NCBI GenBank assembly: GCA_029168955.1
Contig: JAPDOI010001315.1
Span: forward strand, 1 to 64,000
Source: Aplectana chamaeleonis
Taxonomy: Eukaryota > Nematoda > Chromadorea > Rhabditida > Cosmocercidae
Length of the DNA: 64,000 nucleotides
Direction of reading: 5' to 3'
Positions 12,420-24,029 of this stretch are shown piece by piece. A program made the position numbers and the translations under genes. The notes beneath the pieces were generated by a model. It had not been told where the DNA came from and ran no database searches. It saw only the letters and a program-made list of their open reading frames with translations. Each line of letters starts with the position of its first letter. Positions within the stretch are counted from its first letter, which is position 1.

Positions 12420-12700
12420 GGGTGAGCGGGCGGATCGCTGCGGCTATCACGGCTGGCGGGCGGATCGCCCCGGCAAGTTGCGGGCGGATCGCTGCATCTC
12501 ATAGCAGCTCAGCGGGCGGATCGCTGGCAGGTTGCGGGTGGATCGCCGCTTTGGGCTGCCGGCGATCCGCCGCCCTTCCGATTTCCCAGACGCCGCTATC
12601 CGCCCGCCAAAACGCAGCGATCGCCCGGAAGGGCTTTGATATGCGATTCGCCCCGCCGAGGCCACGATGAGCAACGATCGCCCACCAACCTGCGGCGTAC
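12420..12700. repeat. GC-rich minisatellite (GCGGGCGGATCGCTG)
   Basis: Tandem imperfect copies of GGCGGGCGGATCGCTG, the inverse of the block at 9283-9570. Its presence at two sites in opposite orientation suggests the array is carried by a dispersed repeat. Confidence 0.7.
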
Positions 12701-13049
12701 CGCCCGGAGAGGCCTTGATTGCCAGCGGTCAATCCGCACCTGTTGTCTGAATATGCTCCGGAAGGTCACTCACCATAAGAGCGGCGTTCAGGCTCATTCC
12801 CGCGGCCGCCACGCGAAGCTATGAACGTCGCCCAAGGCCCTGTCCGTACTTGCGTCGCGGCTACGGTGTCGCGTTGTAGGAACCTGTTCAGCCCGCCGCA
12901 GCCAGCGCAGTACTCAGTCACGCCTAGCATTGACAGTCATCGCGAGCGGCGAATCCCGTGCGAGCTGCGCTATGCGCGGCGGTGTCTCACCTATGTCCGC
13001 GGCCAGTTTACACCTTTCCACAATGTGCGCGCTGTTTGGCTCAGCTGAG

Positions 13050-13500
13050 GTGTAGCATGCATGAACGCTTGCCAGGGAGGTCAGGGGCCGCTCCGCGCGT
13101 TCTACGTGCGAAGCGTCAAACCAGAGATTGCCCGAAGAACATACGGCGTCCCCATTTGTTCAGCCTCACGGCTTACGATGAACTCCTCGCCCACCTGTTT
13201 TGTTCAAATTTGAATCCTGCTTACCTCCTACCTTTTTTTAATTTGTTCCTGATACATAGTTAATAAATCTTTTAATGATTTTCCAGTTCGGTTCTAGGAG
13301 TTTGCAGAAATCCATTGTTTTAGATAAGGATTGATTCGAAAAACAGCTCTGTTAGGCAGCAGGTTCGCTGGCGCGTGGTGAGCTCGCGTCCCGACGTCAA
13401 GGGGACGGCAAGTTTTTAGGTCACCTCTGGCTCGACGCTTCGCACGCATGTTGCTGGGCGGCTCGCTGCTGCCCTCATAAGCGTTCATGCATGCCGCCAG
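13050..13500. repeat. Inverted-arm repeat element
   Basis: Left arm 13050-13190 and right arm 13340-13500 are reverse complements, sharing GCATGCATGAACGCTT and TGCGAAGCGTC words. A third relative is at 28755-28850. The GC-rich arms give long spurious frames on both strands. Confidence 0.6.
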
Positions 13501-13571
13501 AACGGTGTGTCGAGCCCGTCGTGCACTGCACTGCGGCACCGTGACGCAAGCGACAGACATCCGCCCAAGAA

Positions 13572-13830
13572 TGGCCAATACCCTCGATGCCCTGGCAGCT
13601 CGCAGGAGGAAGGCTTGGCCTGCGTTGCGGCTCGTTGCTGATGGCCATTACCGCATCGATTACCAGGTGCCCGGGCTGGGGCCGGAACACCACACAGCCA
13701 CACGTACACCTCTTATCAAAACGAGCCGCAACGCATGAGCCAAGCTAGCTTCAGAAATGAACATACCCTCGATGCCCAGCGAGAGCTCACTTGGAGGCCA
13801 GCACGAGCCCTGCAAGCTTCTCGGGCATCG
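13572..13830. repeat. Inverted repeat element with ACCCTCGATGCC ends
   Basis: Begins ACCCTCGATGCCCTGG and ends CGGGCATCGAGGG, with a further internal ACCCTCGATGCCCAGC. The interior is self-complementary around GATTACCAGGTGCCCGGG. A close relative is at 26451-26720. Confidence 0.65.
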
Positions 13831-13849
13831 AGGGCCTGTTAATTTCAAT

Positions 13850-14830
13850 TTTTTTGAATGTATTTGACCATCGGCCATTCGAAGGTTTTTATTTTCCCGA
13901 AGTACTTCATGGGTTTCTTCGTGATTTCGATCATTTACAAATTCTCTTTTATCCTTGATTTTTTCATGCAGTACACTAATCCTTGTCCAGAAAGTGACAT
14001 TCGCATTGATATTGATAAAAAGAAGCGCTCCATTTGAGGCAAAATCTTGAAAATAGAAAAAATGACAATAAATTTCACAAATACTGGCGCTATTCCACTT
14101 TTTGAAATTCAGATGTGTGACCTATTCGCTCGGGACTGCTGCCAGGATTAAATTGGGTGGTCAACCCAAATATGAAGGGTGTTGGGCGATTTTCAAAAAG
14201 AGTGTGCAAGGTCACACCGAAACGTCTATATCTTCATCGGTAGCTAAATGTGCTGGATTTATGTAGGCGCAACCTTGCCTAGAATGGGTCTTTTTGAGTG
14301 CTGATCAAGATGTAATTCACCATCGGCACCAAGATTTTTTCGTGGATCATGAATTTTTTCGTGTATCAAAGTCACTCAGCCAGAATGGGTGATCAGTGTC
14401 CTTGAAAGCCTGCATAGATAGAATTTCAGTCCACTCTACAACTGAACAAAATCATTTCACACACAGCTTAACCAATTAAAAAGGGGTGGGAAGTAATTAG
14501 TAGAGTGTTCCAGTTCTGTTTTGACTTGCAAAATAAATTTGCGAACTCGTATTTTATTAAAAACATATTTAATTCTTTCATACTTCTGATCATCTTCTGT
14601 AACCTTTACCATTCACTTCATCGCCTCCACTCTTCTCTACTGCCTTATACCCCTTCCCTCCACCTTTGCAGCTCCAATTTCAACGTAAATATCCACACCC
14701 CGCGCCGTACCCTGGGCAGGACGAAACAAAAGTCCAGCTCCATGTTAAGCACCCACAAATGAACCTATTTTAATTACGGAACATTATGCCCTATTATTGA
14801 GAGGAGATGAAGGTGCACTCTACCAAGAAT
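13850..14830. other. Intergenic, no gene recognised
   Basis: AT-rich unique-looking DNA with no supported coding exon, RNA or repeat. Confidence 0.45.
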
Positions 14831-14859
14831 ATAATACGTGCATTCGGTAGTGGGCGCAA

Positions 14860-15360
14860 TATTGCGTCAACTCTATTTGCAGGCGATCACGTCGCTGAGG
14901 ACTCTCTGTCGCTGCGACGCCGTCGCACACGCGACGAAGTATGCACAATATCTGAGAACCCTCTGTTGCGGTAACCCCGTTGCACCCGCGGCGACCCCTT
15001 CGCACTTGCGGCGACCCGGTCGCACCCGCGACGAAGTTTTGCACTGGGCCTGGCTTTTGGCACGCGCGGGAGGAAACGGTGAACTATGGAAACAACTCAC
15101 CGCGTGGCACGCGCGAGAAACAACTTATCCTCTGGTTCCAGGCCAGATTTACTCTCGTTCCTCGCGCGCTTGTGCGCGGAGCGAGAGGTAGAGCTGGCGA
15201 AAAATCGTGGGGGAGAAGGAGACGCCGCAAACGCACGCAGACGCACGCGACGAACGGAACCAAATCACACTCGAAAACAGAGGATATAAAATCTCCGACA
15301 TACAGCGCGGAGTTAAAGAGATGGACCTTAACTCTGACATGCTGAGAAATTTCTAGTTTA
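14860..15360. repeat. Dispersed GC-rich repeat ending in a GAAAACAGAGG motif
   Basis: Contains tandem CGACCCGGTCGCACCCGCGA-like words, then GCGCTTGTGCGCGGAGCGAG and CACTCGAAAACAGAGGAT. The latter part is shared with 24890-25030, 55820-55945 and 58262-58400 (some inverted), marking a dispersed family of about 130 bp. Confidence 0.5.
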
Positions 15361-15414
15361 CGCGCACCACTTGCGTATACGGTACCATAAGATAGTCTCA
15401 CGCAATTCTCTCAA

Positions 15415-15712
15415 AGGCAGTGTTCACGATAAATTTCGTTCTTGAGGTTTTAGTGCGGAACACACCAGGTTGGCAGATGCTGGAGGGGATATGGTCGAAG
15501 AAAAACGCAGCGAAAGCAGGCCACTCGTCGATAAAAAACGGCTTCGAAATTTATCCAAAATTGCGCCTACCTACCCTGATCCGTTATAATCATTTATTTT
15601 AGCTTATTCTGAACATTTTCCTAGGCTGATTTTCAATATTAGTTACCTCGCGACCAAAGAAGCCCATTGCGGGTCGAACTCGGAGGTGCGATATTCATCG
15701 TGAACTCTGCCT
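15415..15712 (+). mobile_element. TTAA-type non-autonomous element, family A (short copy)
   Basis: Terminal inverted repeats AGGCAGTGTTCACGATAA and TCATCGTGAACTCTGCCT, flanked by TCAA and GCAA, degenerate forms of a TTAA duplication. Internal sequence (GGGTCGAACTCG, GGTCGAAGAAA) matches 49311-49756, but this copy is about 150 bp shorter. It carries no coding capacity. Confidence 0.75.
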
Positions 15713-15905
15713 GCAATGTTGGAGTGGACCTAAACTGACAAGGAAGTATTGATTGAAATGGCGAAAACGTTATGGCTGTTCGGGTGGTACCGCTATGGCA
15801 GCGCTGAATGGACGGCACGCGCGTCTCGCGCAGTGAGAACTTTCTTAGTCCACCGCGCTGGCGCGTCACGCACGTGCCGCGCTTGCGGCGAGGACTGTGA
15901 AAGAT

Positions 15906-16102
15906 GCCCCTAGGGGTCGTTTGTACTCCGCCGCCGAGCGACACGGCACAGTGATTACCATTTCTGTAAGGCGTCGTTTATACTTCCGCCGCTGAGCGGT
16001 GCGGCGAAGTGCAATTCTGTAGTATCGATCGTGCCGCGCCGCGTGATCGATGTGTAGGATTGCACTCCGCCGCGCCCGGCATTGAAATGTAAACGACGCC
16101 TA
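15906..16102. mobile_element. GC-rich palindromic element, family E
   Basis: A complete hairpin-like copy at 15968-16102 has ends AAGGCGTCGTTTATACTT and ATGTAAACGACGCCTTA-like, with GCGGCGAAGTGCAAT and GTGCCGCGCCGCGTGATC inside. A half copy precedes it (15906-15965). Relatives are at 37061-37285 and 39026-39224. Confidence 0.65.
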
Positions 16103-16383
16103 AGAACGCTTTGGCAGGTTTCAGCCAGTCTATTTGTGAAACAGGTGCCCGAGTTATTGTTTTGTACTTGCTTCCTATCGGAATTAAATGTGAGAAGCAG
16201 TTGTTTGCATTATTTGCCGCACAAACCTAATAATTCGTATATTTTTGATAAAGCCAACCGTCCCGTGAATAGTTTGTTTGCTTCCTATTATTCGAAACTA
16301 GGATTCAATCCCAAAAGATAGGAAGAATATGCTAGTTGAAGTAATACACCTTTTCTTCTGAAAAGTAATTAGAATGACAAAAT

Positions 16384-16850
16384 ATTTTTGACCTACTCGA
16401 AAAGTCAGATATAGAAAAAATTCGAAAATTCATTGGACAGTCGATTGAAAAAGTTGACTTTTTATTCGAAAAGTCGAATGTTCGAAAAGTTCAAAATCCC
16501 GAATTATTCGAAAAGTCGAATATTCGAAAACTTCAAAATCCTGAATTATTCGAAAAAGTCGAATATTCGAAAACTCCAAATTCCCGAATTATTCGAAAGT
16601 CAGATATTCGGAAAAAAATCTGAAAATGTAAAAAGTATTCCAGCAGCGTCCATACGTTGCGAGAGCGGAGCGATCATGGCGCAAAATCGATGGCATCATT
16701 TGCCAGCCGCGACGAGCGCCGACGCATGCTATCGAGCGCTTCCACACTCCGCTCACTCGCCGGAGGCCCGTCCATAGCAGACATCCCTAGCGGAATTATT
16801 CCGAAAAGTCGAATATTCGAAAAAGTCTGAAAATGTCAAGAGCAGTGATG
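16384..16850. repeat. TTCGAA minisatellite, second block
   Basis: Tandem AAAGTCGAATATTCGAAAA and TTCAAAATCCCGAATTATT units like 7257-7600. It is interrupted at about 16635-16790 by GC-rich unrelated sequence. Confidence 0.75.
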
Positions 16851-18055
16851 ACCGATAATAAAGTGACGCTGGGGTTAGCTTTATCCTGCTTCTTGTTGTT
16901 ATTGATCTGATTCCCCAGCGACCACTGCGGCCGGCCAGTCGTCCGAAGGCCTTGTCGCTTTGACGCTGGTCGTGCCTGCTATGAACAGAGCCTTTACGCC
17001 GGCTGCCGCTCGCCCACGTCCGCTCCGGGAAGGAATCAGCTGGGCTCAGAAGCTTATTACTCTAACACCTGGCATTGAGCTTCGAACCCTGAGTGAAAAC
17101 TAATGCCCTCGCGTCTCATAGGTTGAACACGGCTGTAGCCCAGAGCCGTGATACGCATGAAGAGCCAAGGATTCGACTTGATTGATTGACCTGCAAGTCA
17201 GCCGTCGTCGATCGGACCAACACGAGACAGGAGATGTTTGCTCGTCTCTGCTGTACTGAGGCACCTATCAGCGCTAGGGAGGCGTTGGAGTTTCCCTTCA
17301 CATATGGACGGCGCCCCTAAGGCCCGGTCGGATTGGCCGATCGGATGTAGTCAAGCCGATCGATATGTATTGAAATAATTGAAAATGGGGTAAAATTGAG
17401 CCATGAGGCCGACAGAAGCCCGTTGGCTGGCAGAAATTGGCGCCGCCATAGTCGATAAGCATGAAATACATTGCACCCTGAGGGTAGAAAAACCGGTTTT
17501 GGACGACGCCGTCGAAATCTATAATGCGGTGCTGGACAAATTATACACGCAATAACGATTGCTTCGTACACGACCGCTCACCAGGCGTTCTTTCCACCTC
17601 ACTCCGGGAGCAATCACGTAATTGCTAGATATCGACCGCATCGGCCAAATTGTTGTTTTTACCTTCAGCGTGCAGTGCACTCATGCTTAACGACATGGAA
17701 CGCCCAACGGCGGAAGCTCGAGCAGGCCACGGTGGGTCACAGCTGCTTTTTCCGCCAACAATGACCAGGGGCTTAGGAACACCCCAGCAATCGCATAAGA
17801 CAGGCGCTTGCGGAAGAAACCATTTCAATGTGGTCACGTTTGAAAACTGCAGTCCACGCCTGGGAGCGATGCTAGCGAAATCTACGGAACGATGCGCACT
17901 ATGGATTCGAGGCGCGCCGACTCCCAATGCGTTCAAACGGGGGTACAGCACGCACACAGTACGAATGCAGCACGCTAGATTAAAAATGTTCACATTGCGC
18001 TTGCTCTACTATTATTATTGATGACAATTCGCCACCTGAATTTCGTAAACCGTTT
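16851..18055. other. Intergenic, no gene recognised
   Basis: GC-rich parts keep both strands open at 17625-18021 (about 120 codons each way), which argues against either frame being a gene. No splice or promoter context supports a call. Confidence 0.4.
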
Positions 18056-18059
18056 ATAG

Positions 18060-18310
18060 AGTCTGTCCAGATGAGACTGCCCGGGATGCGCAGTCGGCGT
18101 GCTTATGGTGCGGCAGTCGCGAGAAGATTCTTCCGACGAGCCGTCCTACGGCTGTAAACGGCTCGACTGTGATAAAGTTATTCATTAATCGTCTGGCATT
18201 ATGCCAACCGATTTTGAAGTCTGAAAAAATGCCTCCTCATGACAAGCCTTTCTCGATACGCGCGCCAACCGTGTGAGCGGACGGTGCCTCATGCTTAACG
18301 TACCGCCTTG
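18060..18310. repeat. Dispersed repeat R, copy 1
   Basis: Shares GAGACTGCCC...GCAGTCGGCGTG, then CCAACCGATTTTGAAGTCTGAAAAAATGCC, with 53830-53985 and 57810-58105. Boundaries are approximate. Confidence 0.45.
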
Positions 18311-18399
18311 CGACTGTTAGCTGGCGGTGGTGCAGGGTTACCCATTAACCAGTAATCACATTCAAGAAGTCGGGTTGTCGGCGCAGTAGACATCGGAAT

Positions 18400-20167
18400 C
18401 AGGGGGTGTGCGGCGATTTACTGGTGCGCGGTGCCGGGTTTGCCGGCCATTTTTGGGGTTTGCCGTTGCCGTTTGCCGAAATTTTCCTTTAAAGCAGCAG
18501 CGTTACTCGGCGAAAATTCGTTTAAACAACAAGGTTTGCCCTTACCGCAGTCTCTGTGTTGGTCAGCGACTCAGAGCTGCTACAATTAATTATTTTGACT
18601 GGGTTCCAGCTTCTGGCTCCGGCTCATTCAATGTATAATTGTACCCTTTCAATCGGTAACCCATGAAAACATCTCGATTGGGTAATCAGGGGTTTTAGTT
18701 CTAAATTGTTTACGGGAGCCTCCAGGTGTCTTTTTTAATCATACAATTCTATAACCCTTTTAAGGAATGCCAAAATTACGAAAAAACACTTTTTCAGAGA
18801 GCACACCGATTACTGCAATTTCTAAGATTACAAAACCACGTCATATCAAAGCGCTATGTAAGCGCAAAAAGCAGCCTTATTTAGACGTATGAACCAGTGG
18901 AGAACTCCCACTTATCGTTGGTTGGTTGACTGTTGGTAATAATTGGGACAGGAAAATTATCAGTTCTGCAAACACTTTGTCCGGCTTTTTCAAAAGTAAA
19001 TGAACAATATTCAAGGCGGTCATATAAGGCAGTGATCAATAATATCTTTCATAATAATATGATTTCGAGATCATTAGCGCTGAAATGAAAGATTGACTTA
19101 ATGACAGAGCTGAGTTGGCTAGGAAATGGTGTACGAAGATGAAAAAAGGCGAAAAATCTTCGAAGGCAACGATTACAACCACATTCAACTTTTCACCAGA
19201 AATTCAAGGGTTAGAGGCCCATTGCGACAACAGTGTGGGGGGACCGGCTCAAAACGAGCAACCAGTAGCAATATAGGGCCCGAAACTTGAACGTGGTGTG
19301 CTCGCTCCACCCTTTTCCTCGGTAACCACAGGAGAGGTGAGTGGAGGCTTGGGTAACACCTTGTCACATTTGGATTTTCAGGACAAAGATCCTTTTAGCT
19401 TAGGCTTTCTGGTAACTTCCGACATAGGATGTTGCTAACTGTAAAGGCTATTGGAACCTCGTGCTCATAGTAGCTTTGGTAGATATTGCCATGGAATACG
19501 ACATGACTAACAAGGAAGAGTTGCCAAGAGCAGATATCCAGGAAAGACTGGAAAGTTGCCATACATCAGATAGAGTTTCCGGGATGCACTTTTAATATTT
19601 CTATGGGGAGGACAGTGTTTCCAATATCCTAGCGCCAATATCTGCTACACGGCGCTCCCAGAATTTGTACAAGTGCCAGCTCAGCGGACTTCCGTCGCGC
19701 GTAGAGCTGATTTACCAATTCAAACACCCCTCTGTATTGCGCTGTGCATTCGATCAACATGTCCCTAAGAACTCTTGATTTCTGATCTAAACAGAATCAA
19801 TGCCCAAAATTTTAGAGGCTGTTTTTATCTGTGAGCACATTTAAACGTATTTCAATCGCTGAGAACTAGTCTCACTCCAGGCCGTTCCTGTAACCTCCTA
19901 CAAGAGTACACCATTCAGGGACTGCCTGAGGCGTTTGAAGATTCTGAGCTTGGGATACTGGAACGCTGTCCTATTATATTAAAATTGCATCCCAGCTCCG
20001 TCAGTTGATACCCTCCCTTGTAGCCTACTATTGGTGTACTAATAACAGTGCAAGGTGAGAATTCAGTTGTAGCCGTTTTTGCCGTTGGCCGTTTGTCGGT
20101 AAATCGCGCGCTGCAGATCGCTGTTGCGGTGTGCCGAAATTTTTAAATTCCCTAGCCGCACACCCTG
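18400..20167. mobile_element. hAT-type DNA transposon, non-autonomous, 1768 bp
   Basis: The left end CAGGGGGTGTGCGGCG and right end GCCGCACACCCTG are inverted. They are flanked by ATCGGAAT (18392-18399) and ACCGGAAT (20168-20175), an 8-bp target duplication with one mismatch, as expected for hAT. Subterminal TTTGCCGTTGCCGTTTGCC words are typical of nematode hAT ends. No transposase frame is present (the longest is about 60 codons). A second copy is at 42123-43355. Confidence 0.8.
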
Positions 20168-20533
20168 ACCGGAATAGATGTTATCCAAATCGTCTTCTGA
20201 GGTATTCCAACATCGGGCTTTTCCATTCGAGCGGTCCCGAATACTATTCAGGTCATACTCAAACATGCAGTAAGCAGATCAGTCGCGCATCAATAGAGAT
20301 TCCTCGAGTTTTCAGCAATGGGAGAAGAGAACAGAAGTTGTCGCACCCGCATGTGAGAGCGCAAAGAGGTTCAACAGTTGGTGACCATGAAGGGCACGTC
20401 TTGTGTTGTGTTTTTGTGTCTAAAGTGAGATTCCCATTTTTAAGACAAAGCCACTGTTCCAAGCAAGATCATTAGCAAGGGGCAAGGCTGTTGAAAAGAA
20501 AAAAACTACTCGAGTAAAAGTCTCCGAAGCATT

Positions 20534-20865
20534 TCTGAGAAAATCGAAAGCATGTTGCATGTAGTATGAATTGTAAGATACTTGAGACATTCAAGTATCT
20601 TACCATTATATGACATGTAACTTACACTTATATTACATGTTTCCTACAATTACAGATATTTCATGTTGTTAAGAGCTGAAATTTGAAGTTCGATGCTTCA
20701 ATGTTGAGTATTATAGATGTGTGACATGCGAAACTCCTTGTACGAGTGAGGGACCGATAGATTGCATGTAACATATACGGATCGAGATAACTTGCAAGTA
20801 ATACACATTGACCGGTATATGCTACAAGTAATAATATGTAACATATTTTCATTTTTCTGAGTGTT
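20534..20865 (-). repeat. TTAC-palindrome repeat unit lacking an SL exon
   Basis: Has the same CTCAGAAAAAT-type inverted ends, ATGTTACATGTAA words and closing hairpin (GTAAGATACTTGA/TCAAGTATCTTAC, 20573-20603) as the units at 32323-34426, but the central SL-like RNA segment is absent or unrecognisable. In its own orientation it reads on the minus strand. Confidence 0.65.
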
Positions 20866-20869
20866 GTGG

Positions 20870-21425
20870 CTAGATTTGAACCGACCTGAGTCCAACGAGC
20901 ACTCTTTCACTACATATTAGCACCGTATATTTTTCTAGCTAGATGCGCTCAAATTCTATGGAATTGGGTCATCAATCCTTGCTAATGTATGCAAGGAAAA
21001 CACTGAAATGTGTCATTGAAATGAAAAATGTGTATGTGTGCACATCCTTATCACTAAGAGTGCATACATATACCCACCTACAAGATGAAAAATGAGTTTG
21101 TTGACGGGATTACAATCGAAATAAACTTTTCAAGGTCATCGCTGATTTGCATTCTCTCAAACAGTTGCAGCACATAAAACTGAATAAATGAGAGTTCAAT
21201 CAAGTCAATAAGAACATCTCAGTCACACTGCAGAAGTCGAATGCATAGAAAACGCTACCAAAGGACAACCTATCATAATTACTTTGAATTCTACAACTGT
21301 TCAATCTGACTGAACGTGACTATAGATAAGACAGCATATACTTTTGTACTCATACATATTTATGTTGACTTTTATGTGGAACATTATTTTATGGCGTCAT
21401 CAGAGGAGACACTGCTCTAGAACTG
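20870..21425. other. Intergenic, no gene recognised
   Basis: AT-rich with no supported feature. It lies downstream (minus strand) of the peptide remnant. Confidence 0.4.
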
Positions 21426-21429
21426 CAAC

Positions 21430-21700
21430 GAAGTTCTCTGCAGGCATTACCACTTGCACCATAGCCGTAGCTTCGTTTATAGTCATATGCTGGCCTAGCA
21501 TTTGTTGATACCGTCCTGCCGTGGTGACTGTTGCTGGCGTATACAACCGATATCCCGCACCAAATCTATAACGCTAGAAGAGCCTCTTCCAAGAAGTCGT
21601 TGGTGCAGCTTCTAAAATGACTCGAAACTCTCGTCAGTATGGCGGGCAGCGGCGTGAAATCGGTGCCGCATTCAAGCGTCGTGGATTTTGGAAAATCATT
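21430..21700 (-). pseudogene. Remnant of Gly/Tyr-rich secreted peptide gene
   Basis: The minus strand aligns over its length with the intact peptide gene at 31498-31819 and its 3' flank. The acceptor-like GATTTTCC precedes the segment equivalent to the mature exon. The 3' part reads KRSYGYGASGN, equivalent to NYYGYGGRGYASG in the 31.4-kb flank. In-frame stops and indels disrupt it, and no signal-peptide exon is recognisable at 21700-21800. It is probably a dead duplicate, but its KR plus Gly/Tyr tail suggests the ancestral precursor was longer than the surviving gene. Confidence 0.5.
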
Positions 21701-22630
21701 GTTAAGAAAATCGTGGATGAATTTAATACGTGATATTCATTAGTAGGGCTGCTCACTGGAGGCCTTCAGCGAAGAGATTCGCTGCCACCGATGATGAGCC
21801 TAGATAAGGTGCGTCCGAATGAGAACGGCGTCCCATGCGACCGGCGTGCTCGGCAGGCGGCCCGTCGCGTTCATCTCTCTCCGGTTGAGCATGCGAAAAG
21901 TCCCCACCTTCATCCCGACTACAAACGGGGCCGGCACCGGCTAGCAGGGAAAGCACTGCGCCGATCACAATCAGCTCTGCAGACGATGGGGAAGAGGGGA
22001 CGGCTCTCAGTTGAAATCTGAACACTCGTAGGAGGGCGGCACATGCGGCGGCCACCTGCCAGCAGCACGCCGGCCGCGTGGGCCGCGCATTCTCGTTCGG
22101 GCACACTTTATGTACATTGGAAGAGCACTGGATGCCCGGATATAATTTTTTTGATTTAATGCATATCTTGGAAGAAGAATCAACCACTGATCACGATGGT
22201 GAAATACCGCTGCTAACATATTTGGAAACAAAGAAGGCGAAGTGTGCTAAGTTGTTAACAAGAGAGTATCCTCAGCAATTTTGAAAGAACCATTTTCTTC
22301 AGCGCAAACCTATCGGTTCCAGTCAAATCAAGCGATCTTCTGAAAAATTCACACGGAAAAATCGTCTTCCAGAGCAAAACTATTTCGACATGGTGTAACG
22401 TTCAAATATTTCCTATTCGCGTGCGGTGATTAGCAGAAAGAAACCACCGCGCGCGAAATTTACAAATGATGAAACAAATTCACCCAGTAAAGCGGCGCCC
22501 TCGTGGAGTTTTCCGCACTTTTTTAATATGACTGGAACCGAAAGGTCGCGTTGAAATAGACGGATTTTTCTACTTTACAAGTGGCGTTCCCTAAAGCAAC
22601 TTATAGACAAAAGACACTTTTGTAGCCAAC
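21701..22630. other. Intergenic, GC-rich then AT-rich
   Basis: The 144-codon minus frame at 21753-22187 overlaps open frames on the other strand in GC-rich DNA and has no recognisable domain, so I do not call it. The plus frame 22078-22284 has a faint ankyrin-like look (DHDGEIPLLTYLETKKAKC) but no supporting context. Confidence 0.4.
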
Positions 22631-22639
22631 TTAGCCTTT

Positions 22640-22867
22640 TTACCAACGCCTTTGTTTCCCTATGTTTAGCAGCGCTATTGTATCTCTGGGATCATTCAAA
22701 ATCCCTGACAACGAGTCATCTCTCTGAGATGTGTGCCTAAACCACTGAGAGTCAATGATTTGGTGCACGAGCTGTCTTAGGCCATAAGGGATTTGACGAT
22801 GTTCTGATAGAAATGACAGAATAAGAGAAGTTAATGTATTGTTGGTGACAGGTCTTCCAGGATTCAT
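22640..22867 (-). CDS. Hypothetical 75-residue reading frame
   Basis: The ATG-started minus-strand frame MNPGRPVTNNTL... ending IGKQRRW has balanced, coding-like codon use and amphipathic composition, unlike its repeat-derived neighbours. I recognise no family. It may be a single exon of a larger gene or a fossil of one; no clear TTTCAG acceptor sits directly upstream. Confidence 0.3.
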   Translation of the reverse strand: MNPGRPVTNNTLTSLILSFLSEHRQIPYGLRQLVHQIIDSQWFRHTSQRDDSLSGILNDPRDTIALLNIGKQRRW

Positions 22868-22869
22868 TG

Positions 22870-23450
22870 GAATTTGAAAACAGTTAATGATCTGCTCGAG
22901 CGGAAAGGGTTGGGGTTATATGTATGTATGGCGCTCTTCTTTGTATTGTTTCATGTATCACTCTTGGAGAACTATGTGATTGATTGGTTTTTTTTGAGAA
23001 CAGTGTGAGAGTTGAAAAACTGAGTATTCCAATCATGTTACACCTTTCCTAAGAAGACGTGACAACTTGAAGATTTCTAGAGGAATAGAGATTAGACAAA
23101 TCTATTGTATGGCCTAAAAAGAACAAGCATTATTTGGTCAATGATGTTATATTATTCTCTGCCTCAAGTTCGCAATCTTCGCTGACTATCATGTGGAACT
23201 GTTGTTCGCACCAGTCAACAAATCACGCGGGTGACATTCTAAAAACTTCGGAAAAAATTTTTCGAGATAGGAATTCTCCTTCAGTCTTACAGCGGGCGGC
23301 ACAAATCCTGCTTTCTGATGAGCACATTAATCAACTTGAAGCGCAGAAAAACACTTTCTTGCTCCTGATCTCGGCCACTAGATCACTTCTGGGTGGGATG
23401 CACTTTGGTCATATATAAATTCTTCTTCTGCAGCATTATTTATTCCGCTT
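22870..23450. other. Intergenic, no gene recognised
   Basis: Nothing supported. It ends at the TTAA that flanks the family B element. Confidence 0.4.
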
Positions 23451-23455
23451 TTTAA

Positions 23456-24016
23456 AGGCAGTGTTCTACGATCAAAAAAACGTTATCGAAAAAACTACAA
23501 AAGTCAACTTAGATCAAAAACAGCTGAAAAACTATAAAGTTAGAGCGGTGAAAAACGGGCTAGAGTTAGAGTTTTCAGGGCCCAAAGATGCCAGTTCGTG
23601 CACACGTGCACAGCGCCGACCAACAAGATCGCAGTCAAAAATCATCGACATTCAAAGGAATAAATAGATACAAATTTACCTAATAAAAACAGTTGAGCAA
23701 TGAAAGAAAGCACTCCAGTTAATGTTTTCGACTAGACGTGTACATAAATTCGAAGGTTCGTTGATTGAAATTCAATTTCAAGCCAGCTGATGTTCTTGAT
23801 ATAAGAGAAGGTCATCGATATGGCGCGATGGTGGCTGGAGTGGGCTCAAATCCACCATCGAAAGGCAAGAAAAGTTCAGGCTTCAAATTTGGCTCCAAAA
23901 CGTAAGTGGTTTTTTCTGCGATTTCCTCGTAGCATAGGTTCTACTACTTCGAGAGACCCAGAAAAGGGTTTAAGAGAGAAAAAGACGACAAGCATATTTG
24001 ATCGCGACCACTGCCT
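23456..24016 (-). mobile_element. TTAA-type non-autonomous element, family B, copy 1
   Basis: Terminal inverted repeats AGGCAGTGTTCTACGATCAA and TTGATCGCGACCACTGCCT, flanked by TTAA (23452-23455) and TCAA (24017-24020). The 561-bp interior is the reverse complement of 49761-50309 throughout (for example CAAATTTGGCTCC and GTGCACACGTGCACAGC). Short frames inside are not conserved as protein between copies. Confidence 0.85.
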
Positions 24017-24029
24017 TCAAGCTGTATTA

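Noticed and set aside
12958..13578. Frames of about 95-100 codons on opposite strands with similar residues
   Set aside because: They are the two arms of one inverted repeat element, not divergent paralogous genes.
16082..16321. 79-codon plus frame
   Set aside because: It begins within the GC-rich family E element and has no supporting signals.
17625..18021. Overlapping 120-codon frames on both strands
   Set aside because: Mutually antisense frames of equal length with no recognised motif; more likely a composition effect.
21753..22187. 144-codon minus-strand frame
   Set aside because: GC-rich DNA with overlapping open frames on both strands, no domain and no splice or promoter context.
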